DNA of 36,852 bases from Methanoregula sp. (GCF_028679125.1 NZ_JAJRCG010000024.1:1-36852); one strand, 5' to 3'; shown: positions 1 to 8,421, counted from the stretch's first letter. Numbers and translations are program-made. The notes: generated by a model not told the origin, from the letters alone.

Positions 1-2687
1 GCAAGGTTGGTCTGTGCAGTGATGGTGAACTTGTCACCAACGTGCTTGTCGCCAATCGTGTCGACACGGATGGTGGGTTCCTCGACAAGGAACTGGAGTT
101 TGGTGTAGGTATCGTCGACGTTTGCGTCGTTGATGCCCTGAGTAAGTGCTTCAGCTGCATCGGAGCCCTGCAGGCTGCCGGATCCGGTCAGCTTGAAGAT
201 TCTGGTGTAGTTGCCACTTGAGGTGCTGGTTGAGCTGATGAGCTGCTTGTTGACAACGTAGTCGCCAACCTTGTCTACATCGAAGATCGTGTTCTGCATC
301 GGGTGCTGAACAACCACGAAGTACTGGCCGCTGGACAGGGTCTTGGTGGTCTCCTGCTTGATTTCGTATTTGAACGAAGCGTCAGAGTTGACGGATGCGC
401 TGTCCTTGACAGCGTAGTTCTTGCCCAGGATCCAGATCATGACGCTGGACGGGTCGCCCTCGGCGGTACCGGTGACGTATACTCTGTCACCCTTGGCAAC
501 AGTGGACTGTGATGCAGTTGCAGAGACGAACGGCTTCTTGATGATGATAGAGACCGTGCCGTATGCTGCATTTGCAAGGGATTCCTTGTCGTAGGGCTGG
601 CTTACTGCGTAGATAGTGTAGGTACCTGCATCAAGTGCATAGTTTGCAGTTCCCCACTTCCAGGACCATGTGTTGTCACCGTTGACATCGATTACCTTGA
701 AGGTAGACGCGTTGTTGGTTTCAACTGCATAGTTCCTGGGGTCATCCTTGTTGATCTGTGAACCATCGCTCTTCAGGTTGGGTCCAACGATGAACAGGTA
801 GGTCTTGTAAGTTTCGGTGTTGGTACCGGAGAACTTAATCTCTTCGCCGAGGTAGTAGGACTGGTCGCCTGCTGCTACGATGGTGACTGCGCCCTTCTCG
901 ACGTTGATGTCAACTTCGTCGCTCTTGACGGTGCTGCCAGTGGACTGGTATGCTGCGCCAAAGCCGGTTACGTTGTTGACTGGGAAGTTCTGCTCAACAC
1001 GGATCGTGTACTTCTGTGCCTTGGTCCAGTTGTTGGTTACGAACTCAACAGTCCTGGTGCCTGAGGTTGAAGTGTTGATCAGTGCATAGTACCTGGTGCT
1101 GTTGAACGTGTTACCCTGTGCAAAGGTACCCTGTCCAACATCTTCCTTGATGGTTGTTCCAGCGCCGTTGTCGTACTGGTATGCACCAATCGGGAATGTT
1201 GTGCCGGTTGAAGCATCGTTGTAGACCTTCTCCTGGTTGAGTCCGGTCATGGGCGGCTGGTTGTCATAGCTGCTGTCCATTGCGCTGGTGCCCTTGACCC
1301 ATACATAGTAGGTGGTGCTGGGCTTACCAGTGACAGTTACCGAGAATGACTTGGAGCGGACAACGGAGTCCTTGTTTGCCTCGATCTTGACCGTGTCAGA
1401 GATGAGGGTCACAGTGCCGGTTGCTGAAACAGTCTTACCGGAGTAGTCAGCGCCTGCATTCTTGTAGTTCTCTTTCATGTTGTTGAGTGCAGACTCTGCC
1501 CAGATGGAGTAGGTTCCGACCGGGTATGCGTACTGGTTGTTGGTGTCAACTGCATCAGTAACCCAGTAGGATGAAGCAGACCCGAAGGTCCACGGCTGAG
1601 TTGTGACGTACTTCTTGGTGGTGGACGTTGCAGTGTAGGAACCGCCCTGCTGACCAACGTACAGCTTGTCGTACTTTGCGCCAGCCTCGTCCTTCACGTA
1701 GATGTTAATGAACCCATCGGTTGCTTCCGTGGGGGTGTTAACGAGAGCAAAGGAACCAGTTGCGGTACCAAGTGCCCACGCACTCGTGTTAGCGAACTGA
1801 GATATTGTTCCTTCAGGGTTGACAGTAAAGTTCTGTCCAGTGTATGTGTTGCCGTTTGCAGACGAGTTGTTCCAGTATGCAAACTTGTAGGTACCTGACG
1901 GGATACCATAGGTTGTGTTAGCGGTCGAGCCGTAGTATTCAATGACCTTCCAGACATCTGCGCCGCTAACAAGTTCGGAGTAAACGCCCTTGGCATTGTT
2001 CTTGAATACGTACGAGCCGTTTATGCTTCCCGAGTAGTTAACATCTCCACCTGCGGCAACTGCTGCATCGTTCGGGTAAAGCTTGTATGCGTTGGCATAG
2101 GTCCCGAGCACATCATTTGTGTATGTGGTCGTGAACAGCGTGTTACCCCTGTTGCTGTAGGTCGCTGCATACATGTTGGTGTTGACCTGGACGCCGAGGT
2201 GCTCACCCTGCGTGATTGACATGCCGGTGATATCCTTGGCCTGCTGGAAGTCCCATGCAGCTACTGAGAGCGACGGGTCCTGGACGTTCATTACTGCGCC
2301 AGGGCTGGTGTACGGAGTGGTACCAGTTGCATCAAGTAAGTACCAGTTTCCGGTGTATCCCACGAAGTCTGAGGGGGCGACCTGGAAGTTATAGTACCTG
2401 CCACCCTGAAGGTTGATGGTCTTCGTCGGGGACGAGGTGGTCAGCTGTGCTGCTGACGCCCACCAGCCGATCTGGAGAAGGGTTGGTGCATTGTCAGAGG
2501 TAATACCTGCTGCTGAGTTCAGTGCGTGAGTGAGGTTAAGGCCCTCCTCACCGATAAATACGGTTGCACCGCGTTGGATCTGCGTTCCGTTCGGGTTGGT
2601 TGTAGTTACTGCCGAAACCGGCATAATAACGACAAGCAGGACGAACAGAGCGACTGCAACGAGTGCAATTGATAATCGCTTAGTCAT
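1..2687 (-). CDS. S-layer protein with DUF3821 N-terminal domain (3' end outside window)
   Basis: Reading leftward from ATG at 2685-2687, the frame stays open to base 1, giving about 895 residues without a stop. The protein starts with a Sec signal peptide (MTKRLSIALVAVALFVLL, then a likely cut after VSA near residue 26). The mature start, VTTTNPNGTQIQRGATVFIG, resembles the DUF3821 domain of surface proteins in Methanomicrobiales (the MEMAR_RS02690-like S-layer glycoprotein group). The rest is Thr/Ser/Asn/Val-rich, with many N-X-S/T sequons and repeated beta-sandwich-like segments ending in phrases such as GTYTIYAVSQP and VGDKFTITAQTNL. It should form or decorate the outer protein lattice of the cell. 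The C-terminus, where such proteins usually carry a PGF-CTERM-like sorting signal or membrane anchor, lies outside the window. Family call is confident; that it is the main lattice protein is inferred from its size, strong ribosome site and long leader. Confidence 0.85.
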   Translation of the reverse strand, partial: MTKRLSIALVAVALFVLLVVIMPVSAVTTTNPNGTQIQRGATVFIGEEGLNLTHALNSAAGITSDNAPTLLQIGWWASAAQLTTSSPTKTINLQGGRYYNFQVAPSDFVGYTGNWYLLDATGTTPYTSPGAVMNVQDPSLSVAAWDFQQAKDITGMSITQGEHLGVQVNTNMYAATYSNRGNTLFTTTYTNDVLGTYANAYKLYPNDAAVAAGGDVNYSGSINGSYVFKNNAKGVYSELVSGADVWKVIEYYGSTANTTYGIPSGTYKFAYWNNSSANGNTYTGQNFTVNPEGTISQFANTSAWALGTATGSFALVNTPTEATDGFINIYVKDEAGAKYDKLYVGQQGGSYTATSTTKKYVTTQPWTFGSASSYWVTDAVDTNNQYAYPVGTYSIWAESALNNMKENYKNAGADYSGKTVSATGTVTLISDTVKIEANKDSVVRSKSFSVTVTGKPSTTYYVWVKGTSAMDSSYDNQPPMTGLNQEKVYNDASTGTTFPIGAYQYDNGAGTTIKEDVGQGTFAQGNTFNSTRYYALINTSTSGTRTVEFVTNNWTKAQKYTIRVEQNFPVNNVTGFGAAYQSTGSTVKSDEVDINVEKGAVTIVAAGDQSYYLGEEIKFSGTNTETYKTYLFIVGPNLKSDGSQINKDDPRNYAVETNNASTFKVIDVNGDNTWSWKWGTANYALDAGTYTIYAVSQPYDKESLANAAYGTVSIIIKKPFVSATASQSTVAKGDRVYVTGTAEGDPSSVMIWILGKNYAVKDSASVNSDASFKYEIKQETTKTLSSGQYFVVVQHPMQNTIFDVDKVGDYVVNKQLISSTSTSSGNYTRIFKLTGSGSLQGSDAAEALTQGINDANVDDTYTKLQFLVEEPTIRVDTIGDKHVGDKFTITAQTNL

Positions 2688-2697
2688 GTGTTCAATT

Positions 2698-2702
2698 CCT
2701 CC
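2698..2702 (-). promoter_or_regulatory. Shine-Dalgarno site of the S-layer gene
   Basis: On the minus strand GGAGGAATTG precedes the ATG with about 10 bases between GGAGG and the start codon. It fixes the start at 2687. Several genes in this window look leaderless, so a strong site here marks this as a leadered, probably highly translated message. Confidence 0.75.
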
Positions 2703-2818
2703 AAAGTTTACATCATACATTACAAGCCGAGAACCGTATTCGACAAATGCCGAATAACGATTCTACGAGCCCCATACTCCGTTTAGACGGAATATGAAAC
2801 AGTATTTGTAAAAGTGCC

Positions 2819-2826
2819 AATATATC
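2819..2826 (-). promoter_or_regulatory. Candidate TATA box of the S-layer gene
   Basis: The minus strand reads AAAGGATATATTGG here, an archaeal box A-like element. Transcription would begin about 25 bases further on, near 2795, leaving a leader of about 105 bases before the ATG. Position and base composition are the only evidence. Confidence 0.4.
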
Positions 2827-2920
2827 CTTTGTGGTTGTTTTTACCGGTCAATCCGGGCATTGTTTGCCACGTTTTTAACATTCCAGACCGGATATACAGT
2901 TTTTTTGTTCTTCATAAGAC

Positions 2921-2934
2921 CCATGCCGGCATGG
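2921..2934. repeat. Perfect 14-bp palindrome upstream of the S-layer promoter
   Basis: CCATGCCGGCATGG is its own reverse complement. It lies about 95 bases upstream of the candidate S-layer TATA box, in the 559-base gap between the S-layer gene and thyA. It could be a regulator site. The rest of the gap is AT-rich with several further TATA-like runs (for example 2960-2970 and 3068-3075), and I recognise no gene in it. Confidence 0.4.
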
Positions 2935-3210
2935 TTGGGGATATACTGGATAATCTGGTGGGGGTATATATCACGCGCATTGCACTATACTATAGCACAA
3001 TAACTCGTATGTACATAATCATACATTATGAGATATCTGGCTTTTGTAAGTTCATTATCCCACATAGTTAAATAAAAGTCAGGCCCGGGTGTGCAGATAG
3101 ATCTCCAGGTTCTATTTAATCTGCATCGCATGGCCAAACCTGAGCATTCTAAGTATACTAGTATCAGCACGACCCTGACCCCCCCCAATGACATAGCACA
3201 GGCACATTGC

Positions 3211-3229
3211 AACAGATATACTACCTGTT
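3211..3229 (+). promoter_or_regulatory. thyA promoter: TATA box inside an inverted repeat
   Basis: AACAGATA, a TAC spacer, then TACCTGTT form an inverted repeat with 7 of 8 arm bases matching. A TATA-like GATATACTA (3215-3223) sits inside it. The ATG at 3247 lies about 26 bases downstream and has no Shine-Dalgarno site, so the transcript would be nearly leaderless. A dimeric protein bound to the repeat would block TBP access. Confidence 0.45.
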
Positions 3230-3246
3230 ATTACAAAGATCTTGAT

Positions 3247-3972
3247 ATGAGAGTTATCCGGGCACCGAGCATCGGACGGGCACACGAACAGGTCATCAAG
3301 ATGATCCTGGAGAAAGGCTGGGTGCTTACTACTGAGGATGCTGAAGCAACGGTCGAATTCGAGGAGATTGCCATGCAGATCGATACACCCCTCGCAGAAC
3401 CTATGGTGAGCCCGCACTCCCGGTTCCAGCAGAGGTTCGTTGAACAGTATGCAAAAGACCTGCTGAACGGTTCGAAAGCCTCCTTCGAATACGACTATCA
3501 CGGCAGGCTCTTTGACTGGGGGGAACGCCTTGCTGCCAACGGCCAGCCGGTGCATATCGACCAGATTGCCTATATTGTCGGGAAACTCCGGTCGTCCCCG
3601 GTATCCCGAAGGGCGATCGCGATCACGTGGAACCCGGTCATTGATGAGAAACTCGATGACTGTCCCTGCCTCCAGCTCATCCAGTGCGTGCTGAGGGACG
3701 GGAAACTGGACATGCGGGTGATCTTCCGATCCAACGACATGCTCACCGCGGCCGGAGCCAACATGTACGCTCTCGTGCAGCTCCAGAAATCCATTGCTGA
3801 TCAGCTGGGCGTCCCGTGTGGCACGTACACCCATATATCGCTCGTTCCCCACATCTACTTCATCCGCGATGTGCACGACATCGAGCCGTTTTGCGGGAAG
3901 GGAAAACTCATCGAGCCGGTGAAGGAAGTATGCCGGGCCTGCCAGCGATGTGACCGGGCAAAAACGGTATAA
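3247..3972 (+). CDS. thyA: Thymidylate synthase, methanogen type
   Basis: Makes dTMP from dUMP in the cytoplasm. The 241-residue product is shorter than bacterial ThyA (about 264) and matches the archaeal/methanogen subfamily, which is thought to use a tetrahydromethanopterin-type one-carbon donor. It begins MRVIRAPSIGRAHEQVIKMI, the usual start of this subfamily. The catalytic cysteine is expected in DCPCLQLIQC, followed by FRSNDM, where ThyA proteins carry the dUMP-binding R-S-x-D, and then the Asn-containing GANMYAL segment. The C-terminal tail is Cys-rich (EVCRACQRCDRAKTV), seen in methanogen members. The open frame extends upstream to a GTG at 3091, but those residues do not resemble the family, so ATG 3247 was chosen; the promoter position agrees. 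The gene stands alone, followed by tRNA-Gln. Confidence 0.88.
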   Translation: MRVIRAPSIGRAHEQVIKMILEKGWVLTTEDAEATVEFEEIAMQIDTPLAEPMVSPHSRFQQRFVEQYAKDLLNGSKASFEYDYHGRLFDWGERLAANGQPVHIDQIAYIVGKLRSSPVSRRAIAITWNPVIDEKLDDCPCLQLIQCVLRDGKLDMRVIFRSNDMLTAAGANMYALVQLQKSIADQLGVPCGTYTHISLVPHIYFIRDVHDIEPFCGKGKLIEPVKEVCRACQRCDRAKTV

Positions 3973-4031
3973 TCCAGAGCGGGTCTCCGTCACTTTAATT
4001 AAGCAACAGCGGCAAAAACTATGGGTCAGAT

Positions 4032-4104
4032 AGCCCGGTAGTGTAGCGGTCAATCATAGGGGACTCTGGATCCTCTGACAGCAGTTCGAATCTGCTCCGG
4101 GCTA
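4032..4104 (+). tRNA. tRNA-Gln (anticodon CTG)
   Basis: Acceptor arm AGCCCGG (4032-4038) pairs with CCGGGCT (4097-4103), followed by discriminator A at 4104. The anticodon loop reads CTCTGGA, giving anticodon CTG for CAG codons. The T arm contains the standard GTTCGAA. No CCA is encoded. Confidence 0.93.
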
Positions 4105-4175
4105 CTTCTTTTGCAGGATTTTTGTAGTTCTTTTATCGATTCCAGACTCTTCAGGAAACTCCCCGGTTTGCGATT

Positions 4176-4874
4176 TCACGCGATTAAAGAGGAGAGGAGA
4201 CACGCAAGGAATATCGCGCCGAACATCCCCGCGCCACCGATACTGACGTTCGGGATCTCCATATCCCGGATGCGCGGGATCTGGGCAATGCCCGAACCAA
4301 GCAGGATACCAACAGTCCCTGCGACAAATGCGATTACTCCTGCCTCGAGTCCTGTTTCACCCGCAAGCAGGATACCACAGAGGATCGCGGCGAGACCGGG
4401 GAGGAAGAGCGGGGCGCGGAGACCATATCCGGGTATTGAGCGCGTTGACACCCATGCAATGAGGGCGACAAGAACTACTCCTGCTATAACAGGCATGAAA
4501 AGCCCCGATCCCACAATGGTGTTTGCCTGGTAGAGAAGATAGGCCGAGACTGCAAGCGGGATCACGGCCCCGCCGAGATTGAGCGCGATCTCCGTCTCCC
4601 AGACCGGTTGGGCGCCCAATGACATTTCCATGGTATCGACACGGACCATGTCACGCTTGATCCGGTAGAGGGGAATATTGACAAAACTCCCGATCAGCAT
4701 CAGCAGGACAACCGCAAGCGCCGCGATCCACGAGAACCCAAGCCGGGTGAATGCTGCACCCACGAGCCCGAGAAAAAGGAGCGGGATAATAAGAACAACA
4801 AGCGCGATCAGCAGGAGGATAGCAAGAACCGGGAGCGCACCGGAGTACACCCGGACACCATCACTCACGGGCAT
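4176..4874 (-). CDS. DUF1614-like multi-pass membrane protein
   Basis: A 232-residue integral membrane protein with roughly seven hydrophobic segments, beginning at MPVSDGVRVYSGALPVLAIL. The middle has a soluble segment (IPLYRIKRDMVRVDTMEMS) and then GGAVIPLAVSAYLLYQ, which resembles the DUF1614 family of archaea and some bacteria. Function is unknown. A longer frame begins at 4970, but the ATG at 4872-4874 gives the natural N-terminus and a 14-base overlap with the end of flpA. It is thus probably translated from the nop5-flpA transcript. Its link to box C/D RNA work is positional only. Family assignment is from recall of the sequence pattern. Confidence 0.7.
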   Translation of the reverse strand: MPVSDGVRVYSGALPVLAILLLIALVVLIIPLLFLGLVGAAFTRLGFSWIAALAVVLLMLIGSFVNIPLYRIKRDMVRVDTMEMSLGAQPVWETEIALNLGGAVIPLAVSAYLLYQANTIVGSGLFMPVIAGVVLVALIAWVSTRSIPGYGLRAPLFLPGLAAILCGILLAGETGLEAGVIAFVAGTVGILLGSGIAQIPRIRDMEIPNVSIGGAGMFGAIFLACLLSSLIA

Positions 4875-5484
4875 CACCCGCAGCGCGTTTTGTGCAGACA
4901 ATGGCCGCGTGATCCTTATGATACGGGGAGAGCCAGACGGTCTCCACAACCTCAAGCCCCGCAGCTGCAAGTTCCCCGAGGGTGGCGCGGAACACTTCTT
5001 CCGGTGTTTTCCGGATGTCCACGCTCCGGGTCTTGAGCATCAGGATCGCTCTTCCCCCGGGCCGGAGGAAGGCGCAGTTCCGTGCAAGAATAGCAGCCTG
5101 GTCCGGCTGCGCCACATCCTGGTAGAGCAGGTCAACCTCTTCGACAAGCGGGGCATACTGCTCCGGCTGCGTGGCATCCGCCATGATCGGCACGAGATTC
5201 GGCCGCCTCCGTGCCACCTCCAGCAGGTCCTGCATAGGGCGCGGGGCAAACTCGACTGCGTAGACAATTTCCACGTAATCCGCCACGTGCGAGACCGTTG
5301 TCCCGTTCGCCGCACCGAGATACAGTACCCGCATCCCCGCGGTCAGTTCCACGCCAGTACCAACATAGTAAAGCGCCGCCAGTTTGCTCCGGAACGGGTC
5401 CCAGATCCGTGCACCGCCAAGCATCCGTTCTCCATATACCCCTCCCTCTCCACGGGATACCAGGACATCACCGATCCGTATCAT
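4861..5484 (-). CDS. flpA: Fibrillarin-like rRNA/tRNA 2'-O-methyltransferase
   Basis: Catalytic subunit of the archaeal box C/D ribonucleoprotein, which methylates ribose 2'-OH groups in rRNA and tRNA using S-adenosylmethionine. The 207-residue length fits archaeal fibrillarin. Visible marks are the SAM-binding VLYLGAANGTTVSHVADY (about residues 53-70), the acidic loop LLYQDVAQPDQ, LMLKTRSVD and SPYHKDHAAIV. These supply the K-D-K-H residues of the fold together with the Lys in RSKLAALY. The start ATG overlaps the stop of nop5 by four bases (ATGA), so the two partner proteins are translationally coupled, as is common in archaea. The third core protein, L7Ae, is not in the window. Confidence 0.95.
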   Translation of the reverse strand: MIRIGDVLVSRGEGGVYGERMLGGARIWDPFRSKLAALYYVGTGVELTAGMRVLYLGAANGTTVSHVADYVEIVYAVEFAPRPMQDLLEVARRRPNLVPIMADATQPEQYAPLVEEVDLLYQDVAQPDQAAILARNCAFLRPGGRAILMLKTRSVDIRKTPEEVFRATLGELAAAGLEVVETVWLSPYHKDHAAIVCTKRAAGDARE

Positions 5485-6344
5485 GACATATCACCGGTTC
5501 CCAGACGGTCGATCCGTTCCTGGGCACGTTCAAGGAACTCCGGAACCGCTTCGCCGCGGAAGTAATCGAGCCGGGCTGCGATGGCGAGTTTTCCCGCAAG
5601 CGCCCGAGCAACCTTCCCCCGCCGGTCTTTCGGGGCATTGTGCACCCGCCGGTGCTGGAATATGATCCCGTGCTTGGGAGAGGGGGACTTTGTACGAAGG
5701 TGGGCAAAGAGGGCAGTCCGGGCCCCGATCACCTGGATGGCACTCGCCGGCATCCGGGAGAGCGGGTGGAGCCCTCCTGCATGGGACATGAGCCGGGCTG
5801 CCACCAGTCCCCCGATCAGTGCACTGCAATTGGGCATCACTTTGCCTGCCCGGGACGATACCTCTATGGCAAGTTCCGTTCTCGCCGCAGCCAGTTTTTC
5901 AACCTGTTCTGCAACCATGCCCAGCGCCCCCCGGCCCCGCTGGGAGATGCTCCGGACCATCAGGTGCGCCGGGGTCTTCCGGTACTTACGGGAGAACGTC
6001 GGGTGCCGCACCTGGTGCCATTCAACAACCCGTTCGGAGAGCAGGTTGATCACCTCATCCATCTCGTCCAGCGTCCGCACCATCTGGAGAAGTTCAGTAT
6101 CCTTCCCCGCATACTGTTCGCGGATCTGCTGCTCCGCTGCAGCGAAACAGAGCTCGCGGAGCGTCGATATGTACGTAGCCCGGTCGCTGCACACACCGCA
6201 GGCAACCGCATCCTCCCATCCGGGCAGGACAAAACCGTCCATCGTGGTCTTCAGGGTATGCAGGCGCTGGACCCGTGCTGCAGTATCGCCGTCAGCAGGG
6301 TGACATCCGTTCTCGTCCACATCCCCGAACCAGTAGGATCGCAT
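5481..6344 (-). CDS. Nop5/Nop56-type core protein of the box C/D ribonucleoprotein
   Basis: Scaffold protein that joins fibrillarin to L7Ae-bound box C/D guide RNA. The 287-residue form starting MRSYWFGDVDENGCHPADGD has a short N-terminal fibrillarin-binding region. A long helical coiled coil follows (about residues 60-130), then the NOP domain with MPNCSALIGGLVAARLMSHA, LHPLSRMPASAIQVIGA and the signature PKHGIIFQHRRVHNAP. An upstream in-frame ATG at 6371 exists, but 6344 gives the family-like N-terminus. It is short for archaeal Nop5 proteins, which often exceed 350 residues, and it lacks a long Lys-rich tail. It overlaps flpA by four bases. Confidence 0.92.
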   Translation of the reverse strand: MRSYWFGDVDENGCHPADGDTAARVQRLHTLKTTMDGFVLPGWEDAVACGVCSDRATYISTLRELCFAAAEQQIREQYAGKDTELLQMVRTLDEMDEVINLLSERVVEWHQVRHPTFSRKYRKTPAHLMVRSISQRGRGALGMVAEQVEKLAAARTELAIEVSSRAGKVMPNCSALIGGLVAARLMSHAGGLHPLSRMPASAIQVIGARTALFAHLRTKSPSPKHGIIFQHRRVHNAPKDRRGKVARALAGKLAIAARLDYFRGEAVPEFLERAQERIDRLGTGDMS

Positions 6345-6404
6345 ACCGGACAGTAAGGATGCCGGCGGCAATAAAGATCACATATCCCTCTGGATTTCCG
6401 GTGA

Positions 6405-7619
6405 TCAGACCCACATGATCCCAAAGGACCAGAGAATGACGGGAATCATGATCGCACCCATGCAATAAACCCTCGGCAGGTTTATGAAATGAGGTACTAG
6501 ACCCACTGCCGTAGCCAGGACAAGGATAAGTATACCGAACGGGCCGGTGAGGATGATAGAGAGGAGGACGACAAAGAGGATCACGGCCCGGTTCAGCGCA
6601 AGGCTGTCGACCGCTCCGATCCGGTGCGCCGACCGGGAGAACCAGACCGTGATCCCGTACGCAGCACACGCAGCAAGTACACCGGCAACCATCAGCTCGC
6701 CCATAGAGGGAAGCGTGAGTTCAGAGAGCGCTGCCATCACCCCGTTCCGCATCCGGGAAAGGGCGAAGAGTGCAGCAAGACCGATAAACGCGTTCGCCGT
6801 ATTCGCCGCATTGGTTGCAAGGATATACGCCCGCCGGTCTTTCTCATACCCGATCACGGATGCAAGCACACCGTTTGCGGAGGCGGTTGAGAGCCCGGGC
6901 AGCCAGCCGACAGCAATCCCTGCCACAGTCCCCAGCAGCGATGATTTGACAACAACACGGTCATCCAGACGGATCCCACGGAACTCCTGTGCGGGGATCT
7001 TCCCCCGCGATGCGGTCAGGAGTACCGAGATACCGAACAACCCGGTGAGGAGCGGCATCAGGATTGCGCTGCCTCCCGCAAGCATATGCCAGCCGAGAAA
7101 GGCATACCGGAGGGCAAACAACCCGAGGATCCCTGATACGATGAATATGGCAAGCCCCCACCCGGGTGCCTCACCGGTGACGAGCATCCATCCCACCGCG
7201 GCCACCAGCAGGATCCCGATCCACCAGTCAAAGTAGGGCTGAAGCGCAGGAAGCAAGAGGAAACAGATGAGCGAGAGCGGTACAGCAATGACCATGGCAC
7301 AGGCACTGCCAAGCGCTGCGATCCGGACTGCCTCCTCACCATTGCCTTCAAGGCAGAGGGCATGCGCTGGCAGTACGGCCAGGGAGGTCTCTGCGTCCGG
7401 GATACCGAGGAATGTCGAGGGGATTGCATCGACAAACGTATGCGTAATCAGGGCGGCAAAGAGCGTGCAGGCAAGTGCCACCGGGCCGAGCACAGCAAGG
7501 AGGGCAACCTGGAGACTGAGCAGGACCCCGGCAAGGGTGTTTGCATGCACGCCGGGTATGATCCCACTGATGGTTCCCAGAATGATGCCAAGAACCGTGC
7601 CGACCAGAATTTCTATCAT
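6405..7619 (-). CDS. TctA-family permease-like membrane protein
   Basis: A 404-residue protein with about 10-12 hydrophobic segments, starting MIEILVGTVLGIILGTISG. It matches the large membrane subunit family of tripartite tricarboxylate transporters (TctA, PF01970/DUF112-like): the N-terminal GIIPGVHANTLAGVLLS, then THTFVDAIPSTFLGIPDAET, and in the second half GWLPGLSTASANGVLAS, which repeats the G-x-x-P-G motif of the first half. Bacterial TctA works with a small membrane subunit (TctB) and a periplasmic binding protein (TctC); neither is nearby, so the substrate and mechanism are open. An in-frame start at 7679 exists, but a TATA box at 7643-7650 would place transcription near 7619, supporting the shorter start. 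Divergent from hemD. Confidence 0.8.
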   Translation of the reverse strand: MIEILVGTVLGIILGTISGIIPGVHANTLAGVLLSLQVALLAVLGPVALACTLFAALITHTFVDAIPSTFLGIPDAETSLAVLPAHALCLEGNGEEAVRIAALGSACAMVIAVPLSLICFLLLPALQPYFDWWIGILLVAAVGWMLVTGEAPGWGLAIFIVSGILGLFALRYAFLGWHMLAGGSAILMPLLTGLFGISVLLTASRGKIPAQEFRGIRLDDRVVVKSSLLGTVAGIAVGWLPGLSTASANGVLASVIGYEKDRRAYILATNAANTANAFIGLAALFALSRMRNGVMAALSELTLPSMGELMVAGVLAACAAYGITVWFSRSAHRIGAVDSLALNRAVILFVVLLSIILTGPFGILILVLATAVGLVPHFINLPRVYCMGAIMIPVILWSFGIMWV

Positions 7620-7642
7620 TTGAGAAAGAATTCGGGGGAATG

Positions 7643-7650
7643 GATATAAA
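7643..7650 (-). promoter_or_regulatory. TATA box of the TctA-like gene
   Basis: The minus strand reads TTTATATCC about 28 bases before the ATG at 7619, which has no Shine-Dalgarno site. A second TATA-like run (CTTTATATCG) lies about 17 bases further upstream. Evidence is sequence match and spacing. Confidence 0.5.
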
Positions 7651-7722
7651 TTAAACGATATAAAGCAACCGAAATGCATACCATCATGGTATCACGAATA
7701 CTATCTCCAAGCGAAATTCTCT

Positions 7723-8421
7723 ATGAAGATTGCAGTTACCCGCCTGAAAGGAAAGGAGAAGACCGATGCCGCACGCTGTAGTGCATATGGTCACGCCTGT
7801 TACAGCGTCCACCCGCTCTGCTCTGAGCTCCGCATGAACGAGATCGACACATTTTCCGAAGCGGTCAGGAACGGTGAGTTCGACTGCATCTTCTTCACCA
7901 GTGCCCTGCCGGCAAAGATCATCGCCCCCCGGCTCACGACATACCCACGGGTAATCGCCATCGGTCCCCAGACCGCAAAGGAACTCCAGGAATACCATAT
8001 CGGGTGCGAGACCCTGTCGAGTTTCTACTCGCGGGACTTCGTGCCGTACCTGGGTGACTGGATTGTCGGGAAACGGATCGGCATTCCCCGTGCAGATGTC
8101 CCGAACAACAAGCTCCTTGATGCCATTACCGATGCCGGCGGCATTGTCCGGGAGTTCCGGTGTTACGGACTTGTTCCCACCGGGGAAACTCTCGACCTGC
8201 AACCGGCAGACGCGATCCTGTTTACCAGCGCGATGTCGTTTATGCAGGCACGCTGGACACCCCGGCCCGGCCTGCTGGTGATGGCAATCGGCGATATCAC
8301 CGCAATGGCCATGGAGCGGGCAGGAACAAAGCCTGACATTGTTGGCGACGGGTCGCTGGAAGGATCCATGCGCGCCCTGAATGAATACCTCAAAAACCAG
8401 GAGACACACCGCAATGGATGA
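7723..8421 (+). CDS. hemD: Uroporphyrinogen-III synthase
   Basis: Cyclises hydroxymethylbilane to uroporphyrinogen III, the precursor of factor F430, cobamides and (heme-like) tetrapyrroles in methanogens. The 232-residue product starts MKIAVTRLKGKEKTDAARCS and shows the HemD pattern of poorly conserved sequence with two alpha/beta domains. Recognisable parts are CIFFTSALPAKIIAPRL, VIAIGPQTAKELQ, ADAILFTSAMSFMQA and VMAIGDITAMAMERAG. The second copy of the FTS and A/IG phrases reflects the two-domain fold. It overlaps cbf5 by eight bases, so the two are probably co-translated, although their functions are unrelated. Confidence 0.88.
   Translation: MKIAVTRLKGKEKTDAARCSAYGHACYSVHPLCSELRMNEIDTFSEAVRNGEFDCIFFTSALPAKIIAPRLTTYPRVIAIGPQTAKELQEYHIGCETLSSFYSRDFVPYLGDWIVGKRIGIPRADVPNNKLLDAITDAGGIVREFRCYGLVPTGETLDLQPADAILFTSAMSFMQARWTPRPGLLVMAIGDITAMAMERAGTKPDIVGDGSLEGSMRALNEYLKNQETHRNG

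Noticed and set aside
3091..3246. N-terminal extension of thyA from GTG 3091
   Set aside because: The 52 extra residues do not resemble the family, and the promoter-like TATA and inverted repeat lie inside that stretch.
3112..4053. A 313-codon open frame opposite thyA
   Set aside because: It is a shadow of the conserved thymidylate synthase and runs into the tRNA-Gln gene.
5581..6356. Open frames of about 240 codons opposite nop5
   Set aside because: Two different plus-strand frames are open over the same stretch, as expected for antisense of a GC-rich gene; neither has motifs.
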